Assembly: GCA_045837725.1 (NCBI GenBank) | Contig: JBEWZL010000078.1 | Span: 1-64,000, forward strand | Direction of reading: 5' to 3' | Length of the DNA stretch: 64,000 bases | Source: Vermamoeba vermiformis | Lineage: Eukaryota; Tubulinea; Echinamoebida | Part shown: one piece after another, positions 34,934 to 47,398 of the stretch | Position numbering within the stretch: position 1 is the first letter of the stretch | Layout: every line of letters begins with the position of its first letter | Position numbers and translations under genes: made by a program | The notes under the pieces: model-generated | What the model was told of the DNA's origin: nothing | The model's database searches: none | Seen by the model: only the letters and a program-made list of their open reading frames with translations

Positions 34934-37900
34934 TTAAGGGTACTCAATCGAGCTCCGATTAGGTTTCTTTTGAGGTCGGTCACTGTCGTCTGGCTGCTCC
35001 TGCTTTCGCTTTTTGTTTGGTGAACTTGTTGGAGACACTGACTTGACAGGCAACAAGCGAAGCATCAAGACCAATAAGGGCGACAGCCAGTCATCTCCAT
35101 TTGATAGTATGACTTTGCCTGTGCCCCCAATGTCCTTCATCTCTTGAACAACGGCATCATCATTTGGATTGAAGTTGGGTGAAATCAACATAAATATAGC
35201 GTCAATTTCTGGTAGCTTGTACTTTCTCACTTCATTGGCTAATGAAGTTGGCTTAAGCTGACAGAGTTTGTTAGCCCCTGAACGTAAATCAGTTAAGTAC
35301 TTACTCCGCTGTAACTTTGAATGCAAAGCAGCTTGTCAAAACAGTATTCTTCAGTGGTAGGATCAGGCTTTGTGAACAAGGGCACCATTACATCAGGACC
35401 AGCTGCCTTATTCCTGTTGATAATTACAGCATGCAGATGTGCTAGGTGCTTGATTTGTTCACCCAAACACTGTGTTCCCACTTCATTGGCCAGTTTGATG
35501 ACACCTAACAGTGACACCTAGCACAAGGATTAATTGATACCTAGATCATTAGTTGTTGTGCTTACATAGTGGTCCTTGTAAGGATAGCTGGGCACAAGTT
35601 CAGACAGACTGATGTAGGTGCCAGGTTGTGACTTGAGTCTGTAGCGAGCCCACAAACTCATTGCAATTGCAAGTTCTAATGTGTCACCTTTGTCAGGCAT
35701 GTTGTCCTGAATGTTTGCACTGCCAATAATCATCGATATAGTTGGCTCTAGAGGTGAATACTTCAAGCTTGATTCACCCATGAGTTCAATACTGGGAGCC
35801 AATATTCCCAGCTGAAATTCCTACCAGCATGTTAGATGGACACAACACCAATGTGATATAATTGCTTACCTCAGTTTCACTGTAAAAATAGAAGGGCATT
35901 GTGTACTGGCGAGGAGCAGGATCATAATCTTTGGCTGATGTTTGCACAGACATAAACTTGAAGGGACACAACACACCATCAGCCTCAAGCATGGCGTAGG
36001 TTGCTGGTGGCACAGTGGGGTCCAACCATTCATCTGCAGTGCTGAAACAGATGAGTCATTACTGGCTGACTACAACACAACTTACCATATAGGTGCCATT
36101 GGCTCCTTTGCAATGCACAAGCTAGCTTCAAGACAGATTCTTTCCCAAGCGTGTTGCTTGACATTGTGCAATGCACCTTGCATCAATGTGTTGCCAAAGG
36201 CAGAGAAGTATCGTTGTACATCAGTGCAGAGGGTGCTCATTATAGAATAGCCTTGTGCTTGTGTCATTGTGGTTTGTGTTAACTCTTTTTTGTGCTTTGA
36301 AATTGCTGCAAACAGAAATTCAATTGCTCGTGGAATTCCTAAAGTCTTGAGCCACATAGTATAAACAACTGATTGCACTGTTGTGTTCAACTGATGCAAA
36401 CTGTGCTGTAGTGTCATTGAACAAAGTTGTGCCAAATAATGCTCATCATGCAGTGGATCCAATGGCAAATTGAAGTCAAGAAGGAAAACTGTAGTGTCTT
36501 TCAACACCTTCAATGGGCCAGTCCTCAAGCCAACCTTGATCATCAGGCATTAGGGTATAACTTCATTAACGAAGTACAACAGTGTGCCCTTACCATCATC
36601 ACAAAAGTAGGCTTGTTCTTGTCAGTCAGGCTGATCAGCTCCTTCAGCAACATGTGTGTCATGTTTCTCCCAGGGCTTACTTCAATGCATGTCAAGTCCT
36701 AGTCTTGATTAGCACTGCTGCAAACAAAACCAGATAAGGCCTTACCTGAATTTCATCAACATTGACCAAAGTTATCGGTTTGCCAGTCAATTCAACGTCC
36801 TTGAACACAGGCGTGTAGTGCACAGAGTCCACCGCTAGTTGGTACACTGCGTACAACGACTCCAAATCACTCTGTTTGTGCGTTGGAAGGACTCGCATCC
36901 ACTCTGAAGGCGGTGTCGTGTTCACATCAATAACTAGTTCGCCATCGTTGGCTTCGAGTGTCGTAAACCTCCGCTGAATTTCATTGATCAACACGTGCTT
37001 GCATATCTCTGCAGCTGTTTTAGTGCTCCTGTAACCAGAGGCCACAAAAGATATGATGCGCTGTTGTTTCAGACACTTGTGCAGCTGTGCCAAGAACTGT
37101 AGTCGTCGTTCAAACTCTGGCACCTGATCCTCGCTGAGTGCGAAACACTTTTGTCGTGCTTGTCGAGTTCGATCGACCACGTCAGAGAGCTTGAAGCCAG
37201 GCCTTGCCTCCGTCACTGCAGTGCTGTGTGGATCGAACAGAAATGTGCTGACGATTGCTGGATCGTGGAAGACTCTAATGGCCCATTCAACCATCAAACG
37301 CGTCTTGCCGTACCCAGGTGAAGTTGCGAGATACACCGCCATTGGTTTGCTTCGCTTTGCCTCGTAGTTGTTGTAAGAGTGCATCAACAACTTGAACACG
37401 GCTTGTTGTCGATGGAAGAATGGCGCACTATTGTTTGACTCGCGCCATCCTCCGAGAGTGATGCTACCGTGGGGCACATCAAATATGAACCTGTTGTCCT
37501 CATGCGTAACGTAAAGTGTGTCGAACAAGAGCTGCTGTCCCAACTGTATTATTTCTCGCAACGCATCCGGTTCATTGATTCGCCGAAGCTGCACCTTCCA
37601 CTCCTCCATTGTTAGTCGCTTAAAAACTTTGTGTGCTTGGGATCCTAAAAAAATAGCGATTAGTAAGATGTTACTCGCAAATATATGTGCATACTTACGT
37701 TTAATTCGCGCAACATCTTTCCAAAATTGCTTCGCGAATATTCTCTCTTCAGCCCGAATCTCGTAAAAACTCTCAAATTCTTCGTAAGAGTTGCAATCCA
37801 GCACGTGCCTCCCGATCATGCCACGTGCCGCTATTATTTCAGTGCCTTTGGTGTATCCGCAGCGGCCAAGCCAATCTATAATTTGAGTGGCACTCCATTT

Positions 37901-37981
37901 TGCGAATTCAGCGGCTAAAAATAAGTTTAGCACCTTATTCGACGCGGCAGATTGATTCTTACATTCCGGTACGCTTGCCAT
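34934..37981 (-). CDS. SAM-domain P-loop NTPase resembling Crinkler/RHS NTPase-nucleases
   Basis: An ATG at 37981 to a TAA at 34934-34936 through about seven exons. Residues about 26-75 look like a SAM domain (FAKWSATQIIDWLGRCGYTKG). A Walker A motif, ATSPGYGKTRL, lies at about residue 202-212 and a Walker B-like ITLVNVDEIQ closes the NTPase module. The later exons carry GDTLELAIAMSLWARYRLKS, then PLFTKPDPTTEEYCFDKLLC and LPEIDAIFMLISP. This order of Glu, a PLF block and a beta-strand resembles the restriction-like nuclease part of Crinkler (CRN) and RHS proteins. The tail is basic and nuclear-localisation-like (NKKRKQEQ). It is a host-coded, whole-looking gene. The nuclease assignment is by pattern only. 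Confidence 0.6.
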
Positions 37982-38639
37982 GAAGTGATTAAAAGACCTT
38001 CTTTAAGCTTGAGCTGATTACAATAAATTAGCTCTGAGTGTAATTTGGGTTTCTCATAATTAATTAAGAAAAATTAACTATAAATGCAAACGAGTACCTT
38101 ACTCGTAAAATTATACTGCAATGAACGAATAGCGACCTTCATTTGAACAGGGACGCAATGTAAATTTCGAAATTTGCACCAATAATAATGCTTGCCTGTG
38201 GCAAAGCTGTAGTGGCGCCCGAATGGCTTGCAATTGTTACCAAAATTAACCGAAGGCTTTCTTGCTTGACTCGTCAATATTTGCCTAGTGCTGACGTGCT
38301 GTACTCGTCTACAGTAGGCGTAAAAATAATTAACCAGTGCACAATTTGCGTGTCTCACCTGCTACGACACCAAGCCCTTCATGTACACTTCAGACCAGAC
38401 TGTTACAGTATTTTGGGACCGCGTGTGTACACGACAGATCTCGTTCTTGGTTTTTTCGTTGCACAAGCCGTCAAACATGTGGTAGTTTCGCGAAGACTAT
38501 TATCAACCTATTACAGCAGCAGTTTCACTACATAGAGTTCAATAGCAGAACAGAATTACATGGACGATCAGCAAATTTTGTAAGTCAACGAATAATTTAT
38601 TGGTTTTAAAAACGACAGAAGTTAATTGTTTTTTACAAG
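37982..38639. other. Divergent intergenic region
   Basis: About 650 bp between the NTPase gene and the LRR/F-box gene. A plus-strand open stretch to 38609 (ending HGRSANF) could be upstream coding sequence of the LRR gene, since GTAAGT follows it, but I could not prove the join. Confidence 0.4.
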
Positions 38640-40232
38640 TCTGCTATAACAACACACGTAGGCAAAACACTTACGATAGGCCGTTATTTCTATGACGTGG
38701 ATGGGCTTCAATACGAAATCAACAGTGTAGACCAAATTGATCTAGCAAATAACAGTGCTGCGGTATTGAAAGCTTTAGCAAAGTTATTGAAAGATAATAG
38801 ATCCGTAAAGATTATACGGGTGGAAGAGACATTTCTAAGTTTTACCGAAGATGCAGCCTGCTCCATGCGAGAAATTTTATCAATTCCGCGGATAAAATTC
38901 CATGTATCAACAGAAGATCAAAGAACGTATTTGAAGCTTTTCAATGGCCGTAGTTGCGTTAAATATATTACGCATCTGGTTGTCGAAATGAAAACCAAAC
39001 CACTGGACAGACTGCTCGATCAATTAAGCAAAGGAACGAACATAGAAAAATTATGCATCAGAAATAGGCTTAATTTGAAGAATTTGCCTAAACTTGGAAG
39101 CTTTCAGCATCTCAAATGTTTAGCGATCCAAGTCTTCGATAGTGGCTGCGAGGACTTATGTAAAGCCTTACGGAATATCAAAACACTACGTACGTTGAAT
39201 TTGTCAAAGAGTTTCATTCAGGAGAAATCAGCTGTGCTCAGTCTGGCGGATCTATTGGCTCAAAATACCGGCATAGACTTGCTGATTCTCAACGAGTGTA
39301 AAATGGATAACAATTCCCTAAGCAACATTTTTAAAGCTCTGTTAAACAACCTTACGATAGTAGGCCTTGATATTACAGCAATCAAACCATTTAAACAAAT
39401 CGATCTGTCGATCATCGGCGAGATCACCAACAAGAAGAAGCTGAAAACTCTTTCACTGGACTCATATGACATTAATATGGCAAAGGTCTTTAGCGTGGAT
39501 AACTTGGTTATTACAACAGATAAATTCGAAGACTTAAAAGGTCAAGGAGGAGGCAATTGCTGCCCCGAAATTTCCCGTATCTTCGTCCACGCTGACAGCC
39601 GAAAAGTCAAGACATTATTCGAAGTAATAAATAGCAACAAAAACATTAAGGAATTCTCAATACGTCAACTTTTTGATCCCGAAAAGGCAGATGGGGTATT
39701 ACGCTCCTTGAAATCGAACACGACATTATCAAAATTTGCAGTATATGATATGAAAATCAGCGATTTCAATATACTACGCGAGATGATAGAAAAAAACAGC
39801 ACCTTAGAAGAGCTGACTTTAAGAGGCTTTATAGCTAGCCGTCGCAACGCCACTATTTTGTTGAAAGCGTTGGAAAACAATAAGTCATTGACAAGAATCA
39901 ATCTGCACTCGTTGGTTTGTCATATCAAGCATTTCAGAGAGTTATTGACAGCGAATCCATACATTTCATTCATCGACGATTCAAATTGGCCACCGGATCA
40001 CAAAATGTCACCTGAAGAGGCGAAGATTAAAGAAGAAGTCATCGCTTTGAACGAAATAAACAAACAAAACGCAAGAAAACGATTGTTGGCGAGGAGAATG
40101 AACGTCATTATTTTGGCCCGAAGTTACCTATCGCGAGTAGTGCCGATGGAAGTTTGGCAAGAAATATTCATGTACTTGGACGCGCAGTTGGAATACTTTG
40201 CTTTGTTCCAACGCTCATTGGCTCCAGAATAA
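38640..40232 (+). CDS. Leucine-rich-repeat protein with C-terminal F-box-like segment
   Basis: One long exon ends in TAA at 40230-40232. The open frame extends upstream of 38697 to about 38640 (GKTLTIGRYFYDVDGLQYEI), with a likely acceptor there; the first exon is unresolved. It contains at least eight RNI-like LRRs (CKALRNIKTLRTLNLSKSF, NSTLEELTLRGF, NKSLTRINLHSL). After a Lys/Arg-rich helix the end reads RVVPMEVWQEIFMYLDAQ, an F-box-like motif. F-boxes usually precede LRRs, so the order is reversed. Role unknown; a substrate receptor for SCF ligases is the simplest idea. Confidence 0.7.
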   Translation, partial: SAITTHVGKTLTIGRYFYDVDGLQYEINSVDQIDLANNSAAVLKALAKLLKDNRSVKIIRVEETFLSFTEDAACSMREILSIPRIKFHVSTEDQRTYLKLFNGRSCVKYITHLVVEMKTKPLDRLLDQLSKGTNIEKLCIRNRLNLKNLPKLGSFQHLKCLAIQVFDSGCEDLCKALRNIKTLRTLNLSKSFIQEKSAVLSLADLLAQNTGIDLLILNECKMDNNSLSNIFKALLNNLTIVGLDITAIKPFKQIDLSIIGEITNKKKLKTLSLDSYDINMAKVFSVDNLVITTDKFEDLKGQGGGNCCPEISRIFVHADSRKVKTLFEVINSNKNIKEFSIRQLFDPEKADGVLRSLKSNTTLSKFAVYDMKISDFNILREMIEKNSTLEELTLRGFIASRRNATILLKALENNKSLTRINLHSLVCHIKHFRELLTANPYISFIDDSNWPPDHKMSPEEAKIKEEVIALNEINKQNARKRLLARRMNVIILARSYLSRVVPMEVWQEIFMYLDAQLEYFALFQRSLAPE

Positions 40233-40752
40233 TGACCAAGGAAAAACAAGAGGATAAAATTTAAACCAGGCACCGCGTTGATTGGCAACATTGCTGCTCG
40301 CGTCCTTATACGCATGTTTTATGCTTATTACTTTGGTACATAAGTCTTTTTTATGTCTAATAAACTGAGCTTGATTGGATCCCGATTCAATTTTTCTCAA
40401 ATTTGTTGATGTTTTATCTAAAAAAAGTGATATTTATGGCATGAGCACAGCAGAAGGAGTGCTCGGTGTGGCAGGTGATGCAGAAGGGTTGTTTCCAGTC
40501 ATTGGTGCACTGGTGCTCGGTGTCAGGAGCGTGCAACCATCAGCACCGAAGCCAGGACCCTCGTAGCCTCATTGCACGTGCAAGTAGCAGCGATCACGAG
40601 ACTCGGCGCGCAGGTGGGGTGTTGATTGCAAGGGTTGAAGATCGAATCGCAACTCAACTGCTTGGCGAACACTAGGCCAGTCTTGTCACCAAGCACCCAC
40701 AACGTGCCCATTGAAGTGGTACTTACACGAATTTACAGGCTCAAAAGCACAT
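40233..40752. other. Convergent spacer with a Cys-rich, coding-like stretch
   Basis: Between the 3' ends of the LRR and helicase genes. Base composition of 40440-40720 is that of exons, not spacers. On the minus strand one frame (40523-40711) gives an EGF-like cysteine spacing (FNPCNQHPTCAPSLVIAATC). Another frame near 40430-40520 gives a second Cys/His-rich peptide (TEHQCTNDWKQPFCITC). Another frame again is interrupted only by TGA. I could not join them into one gene. Confidence 0.35.
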
Positions 40753-43668
40753 TTATGACTTCATATTCATGCGAACTTTACAAAATTGTGGCGCGAGTTC
40801 AATCAGCCACTCTGGTTCGACAACAATGACGTCTCGCATATAGTACTTGCTCGTAAACACCTGATATACACGTCATTAAACTTGTGGTTGCACTTGTTGA
40901 TTCAATTTAGAATGATACTCACCAACTCACTGAAGATGACACACTTCGGCTTTGTGCCTGCCAATATCGATGTCGGATGAATAAACGCAGTCTATAACAA
41001 CAACATTAGCACTACACGACAGGACTAGCTACATCAAGCTTACCTGTTGCTGCATTAACAACTGATACGAAGCACGAGCGTTACCACCGGATGTGACGAG
41101 TGTTGCAGCGTGCAAGAAGAAACCTGCAGCAAAACACTTCCTAATTTGGGCATCATTTCCATCGCACGACGAGATTGTTTCGGGATAATTCTTTTGCGCC
41201 TCGTCGGAGTTATTGGCCTTTTTGCGCATGACGGCACACATGGTCAGCCAGTAATTGCTCAACTGCTCGCGAATTTGCTGAAATAATATTATGCTTAATA
41301 TACTGCGCTATAAGATCTGTAATATTACGTACCACTGCCTTCTTCATGGCCTTGCCGTTGATATTGAACTTTTTGCACCAATGATTGCTTTGACCGCTCT
41401 CCTGATAGGCCTTGTAAACATTCAACAAGACCAACAGATCTCCGTCGGGGTGTGCGAATGGTCGTTTGACACCTGTCAAATCGACGTCTTCACCACTCGG
41501 TCGGCCAATGTGTTGGGGGAAAATGAAGATATTTTCTGAGCTGAGCATTGCCAAGATTGTTATTACCTAAAAAGGAAATTAGGGCCAGGTAGCACGTGCC
41601 ACTATTTTCTATACCTCATCGGTGCACTTGAACTGCTGTGACGCAATGAGAACACGCGAATAAAGTGGCTCTAACGGGAACAGCGCCATTTGTTTGCCTA
41701 AATCAGACAGACTTCCATCTTTGGACAGTGCGCCGAGGATCCACAACATTTCCAGGGCTTTTTTAACTGAATGCAATGTCAATAAGTAAGATCTCTATGT
41801 AATTTCATCTGATACGTACGTGCTTGAGGCGAGGGCTGTTGCAAATAAGGGAAGTTCAATACGTCTCGATGACCCAAGTTCAGCAGTGTCAGCACGAGTG
41901 TCTCGAGACTGACGCGCTTAATTTCAGCGGGGAATGAGATGGGCAGATTTAAGAACGTCTCTTCAGTATATAATCGGTAGACTTTGCCACCAGCTACACG
42001 ACCGCAACGACCTAAGCCTGTGTCAATAACCGACTCGTGTGAAAGGCTACGCTGAATCTTACCTGCGCGCTGCCAAGCTTGTGACCGAGAGACAGACACG
42101 ACTACGAGTGCTGAAGATGTCATTGGAGTGACCTGATCACGTGACCCACCAGTGCCACCACTGACAGTTATACTTGCCCCTGCCAGTCGTGCTTTAACGA
42201 CACCGGGGTCTATGACATAACGAATATTCGGCACAGTGATGGAAGTCTCTGCAATGTTGGTGCTGACAACGACTTTGCGGGTCTTGGGTGGGGTAGGCTC
42301 GAACACTTTGCTTTGAAGTTCAGGCGTCAGTGCACCATAGAGGGGCACTAATAATAGTGTGTCTGACTCGGGTGATAAAAATTGAATTCGCTCTGATAAC
42401 AATTTGCATAACGTCTCAATTTCCTCGCGACCTGTTAGTGTTGTTAATAAGGATTCTTAATACTGGTTATGTAATACGCACCAGTCATAAACACCAATAT
42501 ATCGCCCTTTTCTTGCTCTTCGTGTATTTGCATCACTGTCAACATCGCTGCATCGACGTAATTTTTTTCAGGTCTGGATGTGTAAAACACTTCAATGGGG
42601 AACATACGACCTTGTACGTAGAATACAGTAGTGCTATAAAAAGATTGTTAACATCAGTCAGTTCTTGCTTTGGCAGGGAGGGACATACTTGAAATATTCC
42701 GCGAAAAGATCTGCTTCTAAAGTAGCACTCATCACTACAATTTTGAGTTGTGGTCGCTTTGAACTTTGCAATAATTTTAAAAGCCCGAATAATAAGTCCG
42801 TATTCAACGTTCTTTCGTGTGCTTCGTCCAATATAATTGCTTCGTAGCTGCTCAACATTGGATCCAACTGCAACTCTCGCAGCAACATACCTGTCATAAA
42901 TATTAACTTCTACAATCATTAATCTAGCGCTGCCGTACCATCAGTTAAGAATTTAATGCGAGTCTTATCATTGTACACGTGTTCAAATCGCACTGAATAA
43001 CCGACATAGGTGCCGAGTGGTCCTTTGCCGGTCTCTTGAGCCACGCGCTGTGCTACTGATCGTGCAGCCACTCGTCGGGGCTGAGTCACGGCCACAGCTG
43101 CTTTATCGCTGACCAATCCTGACTCGACCAGGTACTGGCATACCTCTGTAATATGGAGTGCAATCGTCAGTTCAACTCTGATCCGTAAATCCATAGAACC
43201 ATTGGTCAAGACATTCAAAACGTTTGAAGTTTCCCAATTTAATATCTTATTGATGTACTATGGAAAATAAATACTTACGTGTTGTTTTACCAGATCCTGT
43301 CTCACCAATAATGACGAGGTTGTTGTGCGTTTTTAAATGGTCAATAATTTTTTGACGAGCTGTGCATGATTAAATGTTAATATGGTGCGGGTAAAACGCA
43401 TTAATTATAATGAAATAAAACGATCTGGATCGTCCAAAATATTAAATGAGCGTTACCTTCGAAAATAGGAAGCCTCTTCCTGTGTTCGTCCATTTTTTTT
43501 CGCTCATCAGAAATATTTGTATTATTTTGTTGTGCAAATGGAGGTGATTTTGTTTGGATCCAATCCGCTTTGCTGTCATTCATTCCTGTCTCCGAAAATC
43601 GTCGTTTCTTGTTATTATTCGCCCCGTTTGCATGAACGCCATTAGGGGAGTGCGACGTGCCGTTCATT
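40753..43668 (-). CDS. DEAH-box RNA helicase, DHX33-like
   Basis: About ten exons; the first in-frame ATG is at 43668 (the open frame begins slightly upstream) and the stop is TAA at 40753-40755. Motifs in order: GETGSGKTT (I), [15 protein letters not shown] (Ia), [15 protein letters not shown] (II, DEAH), [14 protein letters not shown] (III), [10 protein letters not shown] (V) and QAWQRAG (VI). HA2/OB-type sequence follows ([15 protein letters not shown]...WCKKF), ending [18 protein letters not shown] and [12 protein letters not shown]. The [20 protein letters not shown] region and the short end fit DHX33. It unwinds RNA using ATP; DHX33 acts in rRNA synthesis and translation. Two introns near 42065-42190 are stop-free multiples of three. 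Confidence 0.9.
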
Positions 43669-43905
43669 TCTGTTCTCTGTTTGCTCGATCCGCGTGGAAA
43701 CCAACCAGAAATTTGTCGCTTAGAAATTGCGCGAAACAATAAAAAATATCGTGTTCGAGCGCATTAAACGGTATACCACCTTATCAACCGTTTTTAGACA
43801 CAATGGTAACGTTTATTAGAATTATTTCCAGATCATGCCAGATGTGACTGATATTTTTAATAGAACCGGTTAAACAGCACCCAAAAAGAACAATGCAAAA
43901 ATTTT

Positions 43906-44923
43906 ATGAGCTTCACTGGTGAAACCAGGTAAAATTAAATGAATATAAAGGGATTATTTTTCGTTATTATCGAGTCTTTATTTGATAATTTCACTAACCA
44001 TGCAAAATTAAACGCTAATATTATTATTTTAGGGACCAGATTGCTATTGACTTCTTAACAAAATTTAAATGGAACGTTGAAGTCGCTTGCGACGAATATT
44101 TCACAAATCCACCTCCTCCTTCAAAAGAGAAGGCTGCAGATGAGAACAAAATTGCTACTTTATTCTCTAAATACGCAGGTAATATTATCGTTACTAAAAA
44201 ATGGTTGAAAACATGCTGACAAGGCTGTTCAGACCAAGAAGGCGCTGCCATCTACGGTGATAACATGGACAAGTTCTTGCAGGAGCTTGGCGTCGATCCT
44301 GAAGACATCACCTCACTTATCTTGCCGTGGTTATTAGAAGCTGAGACTATTGGTGAATTCCACAAGGAGGAATTTGTTGAAGGCATGAAGAAGATCAAAT
44401 GCGAGACTTTGCAAGCATTGAAAGACAAAATTACAAGCTCCAAAGCTCAACTTAAGGACGACAAAGTATTCAAAAACTTCTACATGTACATTTTCGATTA
44501 TGCAAAGGGTGGAGACAAAGTTAAAGTGCTCGATCTGGATTTCGCTATCGTGTTATGGTCTATGACAATCAAGGACAAATTCAAGTACTTGGACATTTGG
44601 ATTCAATTTTTGAAGGTACGTTAATGCACTATTCGATTTGTTTTCAGGCACTCTGTTAACGTGGATCTGCCTTAAAAATAATACTCTAATATACGGCAAA
44701 CAAACACTCCACCTCTAATAATTATGCTCACTTATTTATAATGTCATAGGATACGCGCAATAAGGCTATTCCTCGTGATACCTGGGCCTTGTTGTTGGAT
44801 TTCGCTAAGAACATTAACGACGAGATCAACAACTATGATCCTGAAGGTGCCTGGCCCGTGCTTATTGACGAATTCGTAGAATATATGAAGATTAACCAGC
44901 CCAGCGCTTTCAAGTCTAAATAA
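43906..44923 (+). CDS. DCN1-like cullin neddylation co-E3 (UBA and PONY domains)
   Basis: Exons run from an ATG at 43906 ([20 protein letters not shown]) to a TAA at 44921-44923. The N-terminal segment, with [15 protein letters not shown], is the UBA-like domain. The rest is the potentiating-neddylation domain: [49 protein letters not shown] and [22 protein letters not shown]1 proteins bind a cullin and acetylated UBC12 and speed NEDD8 transfer to the cullin. A cullin 4 gene lies 10 kb away in this window. It shares a 237-bp divergent promoter region with the DHX33-like gene. Confidence 0.93.
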
Positions 44924-45485
44924 GCGCGATGGTTATGGATGTGGGTTTAAATTTTAATTGGGGTTGTGGTGTACGTATTTTTGATTGGCTGTATTGATTA
45001 TAAGAAGACGTAATGGTCTCTATTATAGTTAATACTGTCATATTGACTGCTTTTCAGTTTATGTCGAGTTTGACTGCGGATTTGCAATCAACTCGATGTT
45101 GAATTGAAGGGCATTTGTATCGTTGAATAAACCTATTTAACACTAGTTCTTGTTTAACAATGATTCGGGCAATCAGAGACGCTTAAAAATAGATAACAGC
45201 AAAAAGGATCAACGATCGTTGTTGCTTTATTTTGTACATAGATCACCACATATCCATCTTGTTGTAAATAATATATTCCACCAAATCAAGGTAAGATAAC
45301 GTCCTGCTGGCGGATGTCTCTCCATAGGGCACTGTGTTGGGTTCGAGATCCGACTTTAATTTAATGAAGATGGATATTAATTAATTAAAAATTGTCTATA
45401 TATTATTTAATGAAATTACTGGTCATTGCAAAAATAATTACAGCATATGAAGCTAAACAGAATTTTAATTGCATTTTCTTAGCAG
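44924..45485. other. Spacer between DCN1-like and CDK11 genes
   Basis: Holds the 3' end of the DCN1-like transcript (an AATAAA at about 45125) and the CDK11 promoter. No open frame of note. Confidence 0.5.
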
Positions 45486-46993
45486 ATGTCAAAGAGTAGC
45501 ACCGCAAATACACAAACAGACAATATGAACACAGATGATCGTCGTGGTGTAAAGCGACGACGTGAAGACGAAACAGAGGAACAGAACACGATCGATCTGA
45601 CAAAGAGTGAATCCAAGCCACAACTCTCGCGTGCTGAGAGTGCGCTCGCGTTCAGAAATGGCGCGGGTCCAGTGCTCGCTGGCTGCAGATCAATCAACGA
45701 ATTCGAAAAAATAGCTGAGATTGGTGACGGTAAGTAGGGCCATGTACTTTGCAAAATTTTTTCTCGGTGACCTCAACGACCGATATCGGGTATTTTCCAA
45801 CCCGTTGCCGAATCCAGTCCAACTGGACTTTCCTTTTATGGAAGTTTTATACTAGCCCTCACCTCCTCATGCCTCATTACTAACACACCAATATCAGGCA
45901 CATACGGTGTCGTATTCAAAGCACGCGACATGGCCAGCGGCAACATTTACGCGCTGAAGAAAGTGAAGATGGAACAAGAGCGCGAAGGCTTTCCAATGAC
46001 ATCACTGCGCGAGGTCAAGCTACTGATGCAGTGCAAACACCCGCACATAGTCAATGTACAGGAGATCGTTGTTGGCCGCAGCATTGACGACATATTCATC
46101 GTCATGGAGTACTGCGAGAACGATCTCAAAGCACTGATGCACGAGAACAAATCACCGCTGTTCACTTTGAGCGAGACCAAGTGTCTCATGCAACAACTGC
46201 TCGGGGTAAGTACGATCTTTCATTTACTGGTATGGGCCCTACTGACACGTGTACTCTGTCACAGGCCATGGAATACTTGCACGAGAATTGGATCATTCAC
46301 AGAGACATCAAGACGAGCAACTTGTTGTTGAACAATCAAGGCATGCTCAAGCTCGCTGACTTTGGTCTGGCACGTGAATACACTCAGCCCTCCAAGCCCA
46401 TGACACCTGTCGTCGTCACGCTGTGGTATCGTGCTCCTGAACTGCTGCTCGGTGAGAAGAAGTACGGGCCTCCCATCGACATGTGGGCGGTTGGCTGCGT
46501 TATGGCCGAATTATTGACTAACGAGCCACTGTTCCCTGGCACAACTGAATTCAAACAACTCGACCTCATGTTCCAAACACTCGGCACAGCCAATGAACGT
46601 ATCTGGCCTGGCATGCTCGAGCTCGAGCACGCGCGCAAGTGGAACTTCGTTAACCAGCCGTACAACCGCTTAAAACAGAAGTTTCCGCGCTTGTCAGACC
46701 ACGGCTTTGACTTGTTGAACAGATTGTTGACCTACGACCCTTCAAAACGAATCACAGCGAGTGAGGCATTGAAGCACAAGTGGTTCGAAGAGTCACCGCT
46801 GCCCAAGGACATGGATCTGATGCCAACATTCCCTCCACGCAGTGACCGCAAGAAGACTGGCGCTGTGGCCAAGTCACCGCGCTCACTGAAAGAGTCGCAC
46901 TTGTTGCTGAATCAAGACCACAACTACGACATTCAAGACCGCAATTATGACAAGGAGAATGCACCTGTGTTGGGTCCTGTTCTGCCGCAATAA
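45486..46993 (+). CDS. CDK11: Cyclin-dependent kinase 11 (PITSLRE-type)
   Basis: Three exons from an ATG at 45486 to a TAA at 46991-46993. A basic/acidic N-terminal region ([15 protein letters not shown]) of about 70 residues precedes the kinase domain. Visible are the glycine loop [12 protein letters not shown], the catalytic Lys in [15 protein letters not shown] (the helix C signature, PITSLRE in animals), [18 protein letters not shown], the T-loop [13 protein letters not shown] and [20 protein letters not shown]. The tail is Lys/Ser-rich with KSPRS sites. CDK11 with cyclin L controls transcription and splicing. The N-terminal extension is far shorter than in animal CDK11p110. Confidence 0.93.
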
Positions 46994-47398
46994 ACTGCGT
47001 TGTATTAATAATAATAACCCGATGACTAGTGATAAAGAAAACAATTTATTATTGGTACAGGAAAAAATACGCAAAGAGAGTTGGATATGGTGCGGTTGTC
47101 GATTATGACTAGTTGGAATGACATACAAAAATGTTATTTGGGAGTGTAGGTTTGGTGATCGTTATTGGGTATTGATATTATTTATTAAAACGTCAATAAC
47201 ACGCCTCGAGTTCTGCGACGAGACTTTGAAAGGTTTAATGAATAATTTTCAATGTCTTTTCATTCGCAGCATGAGAGCAGTGTTATTATTATTTACAATG
47301 TATTATTGTATAATATTATAGAAAATTAAACGCGTTTCACTCCAAAATAGTCAAAACTGACGCGCACACCAGCCAATTAACCGCAGCGAGTGATGTGC
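46994..47398. other. Convergent spacer between CDK11 and PPP6R genes
   Basis: About 400 bp of AT-rich sequence between two convergent 3' ends. Nothing beyond transcript ends is expected or seen. Confidence 0.5.
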
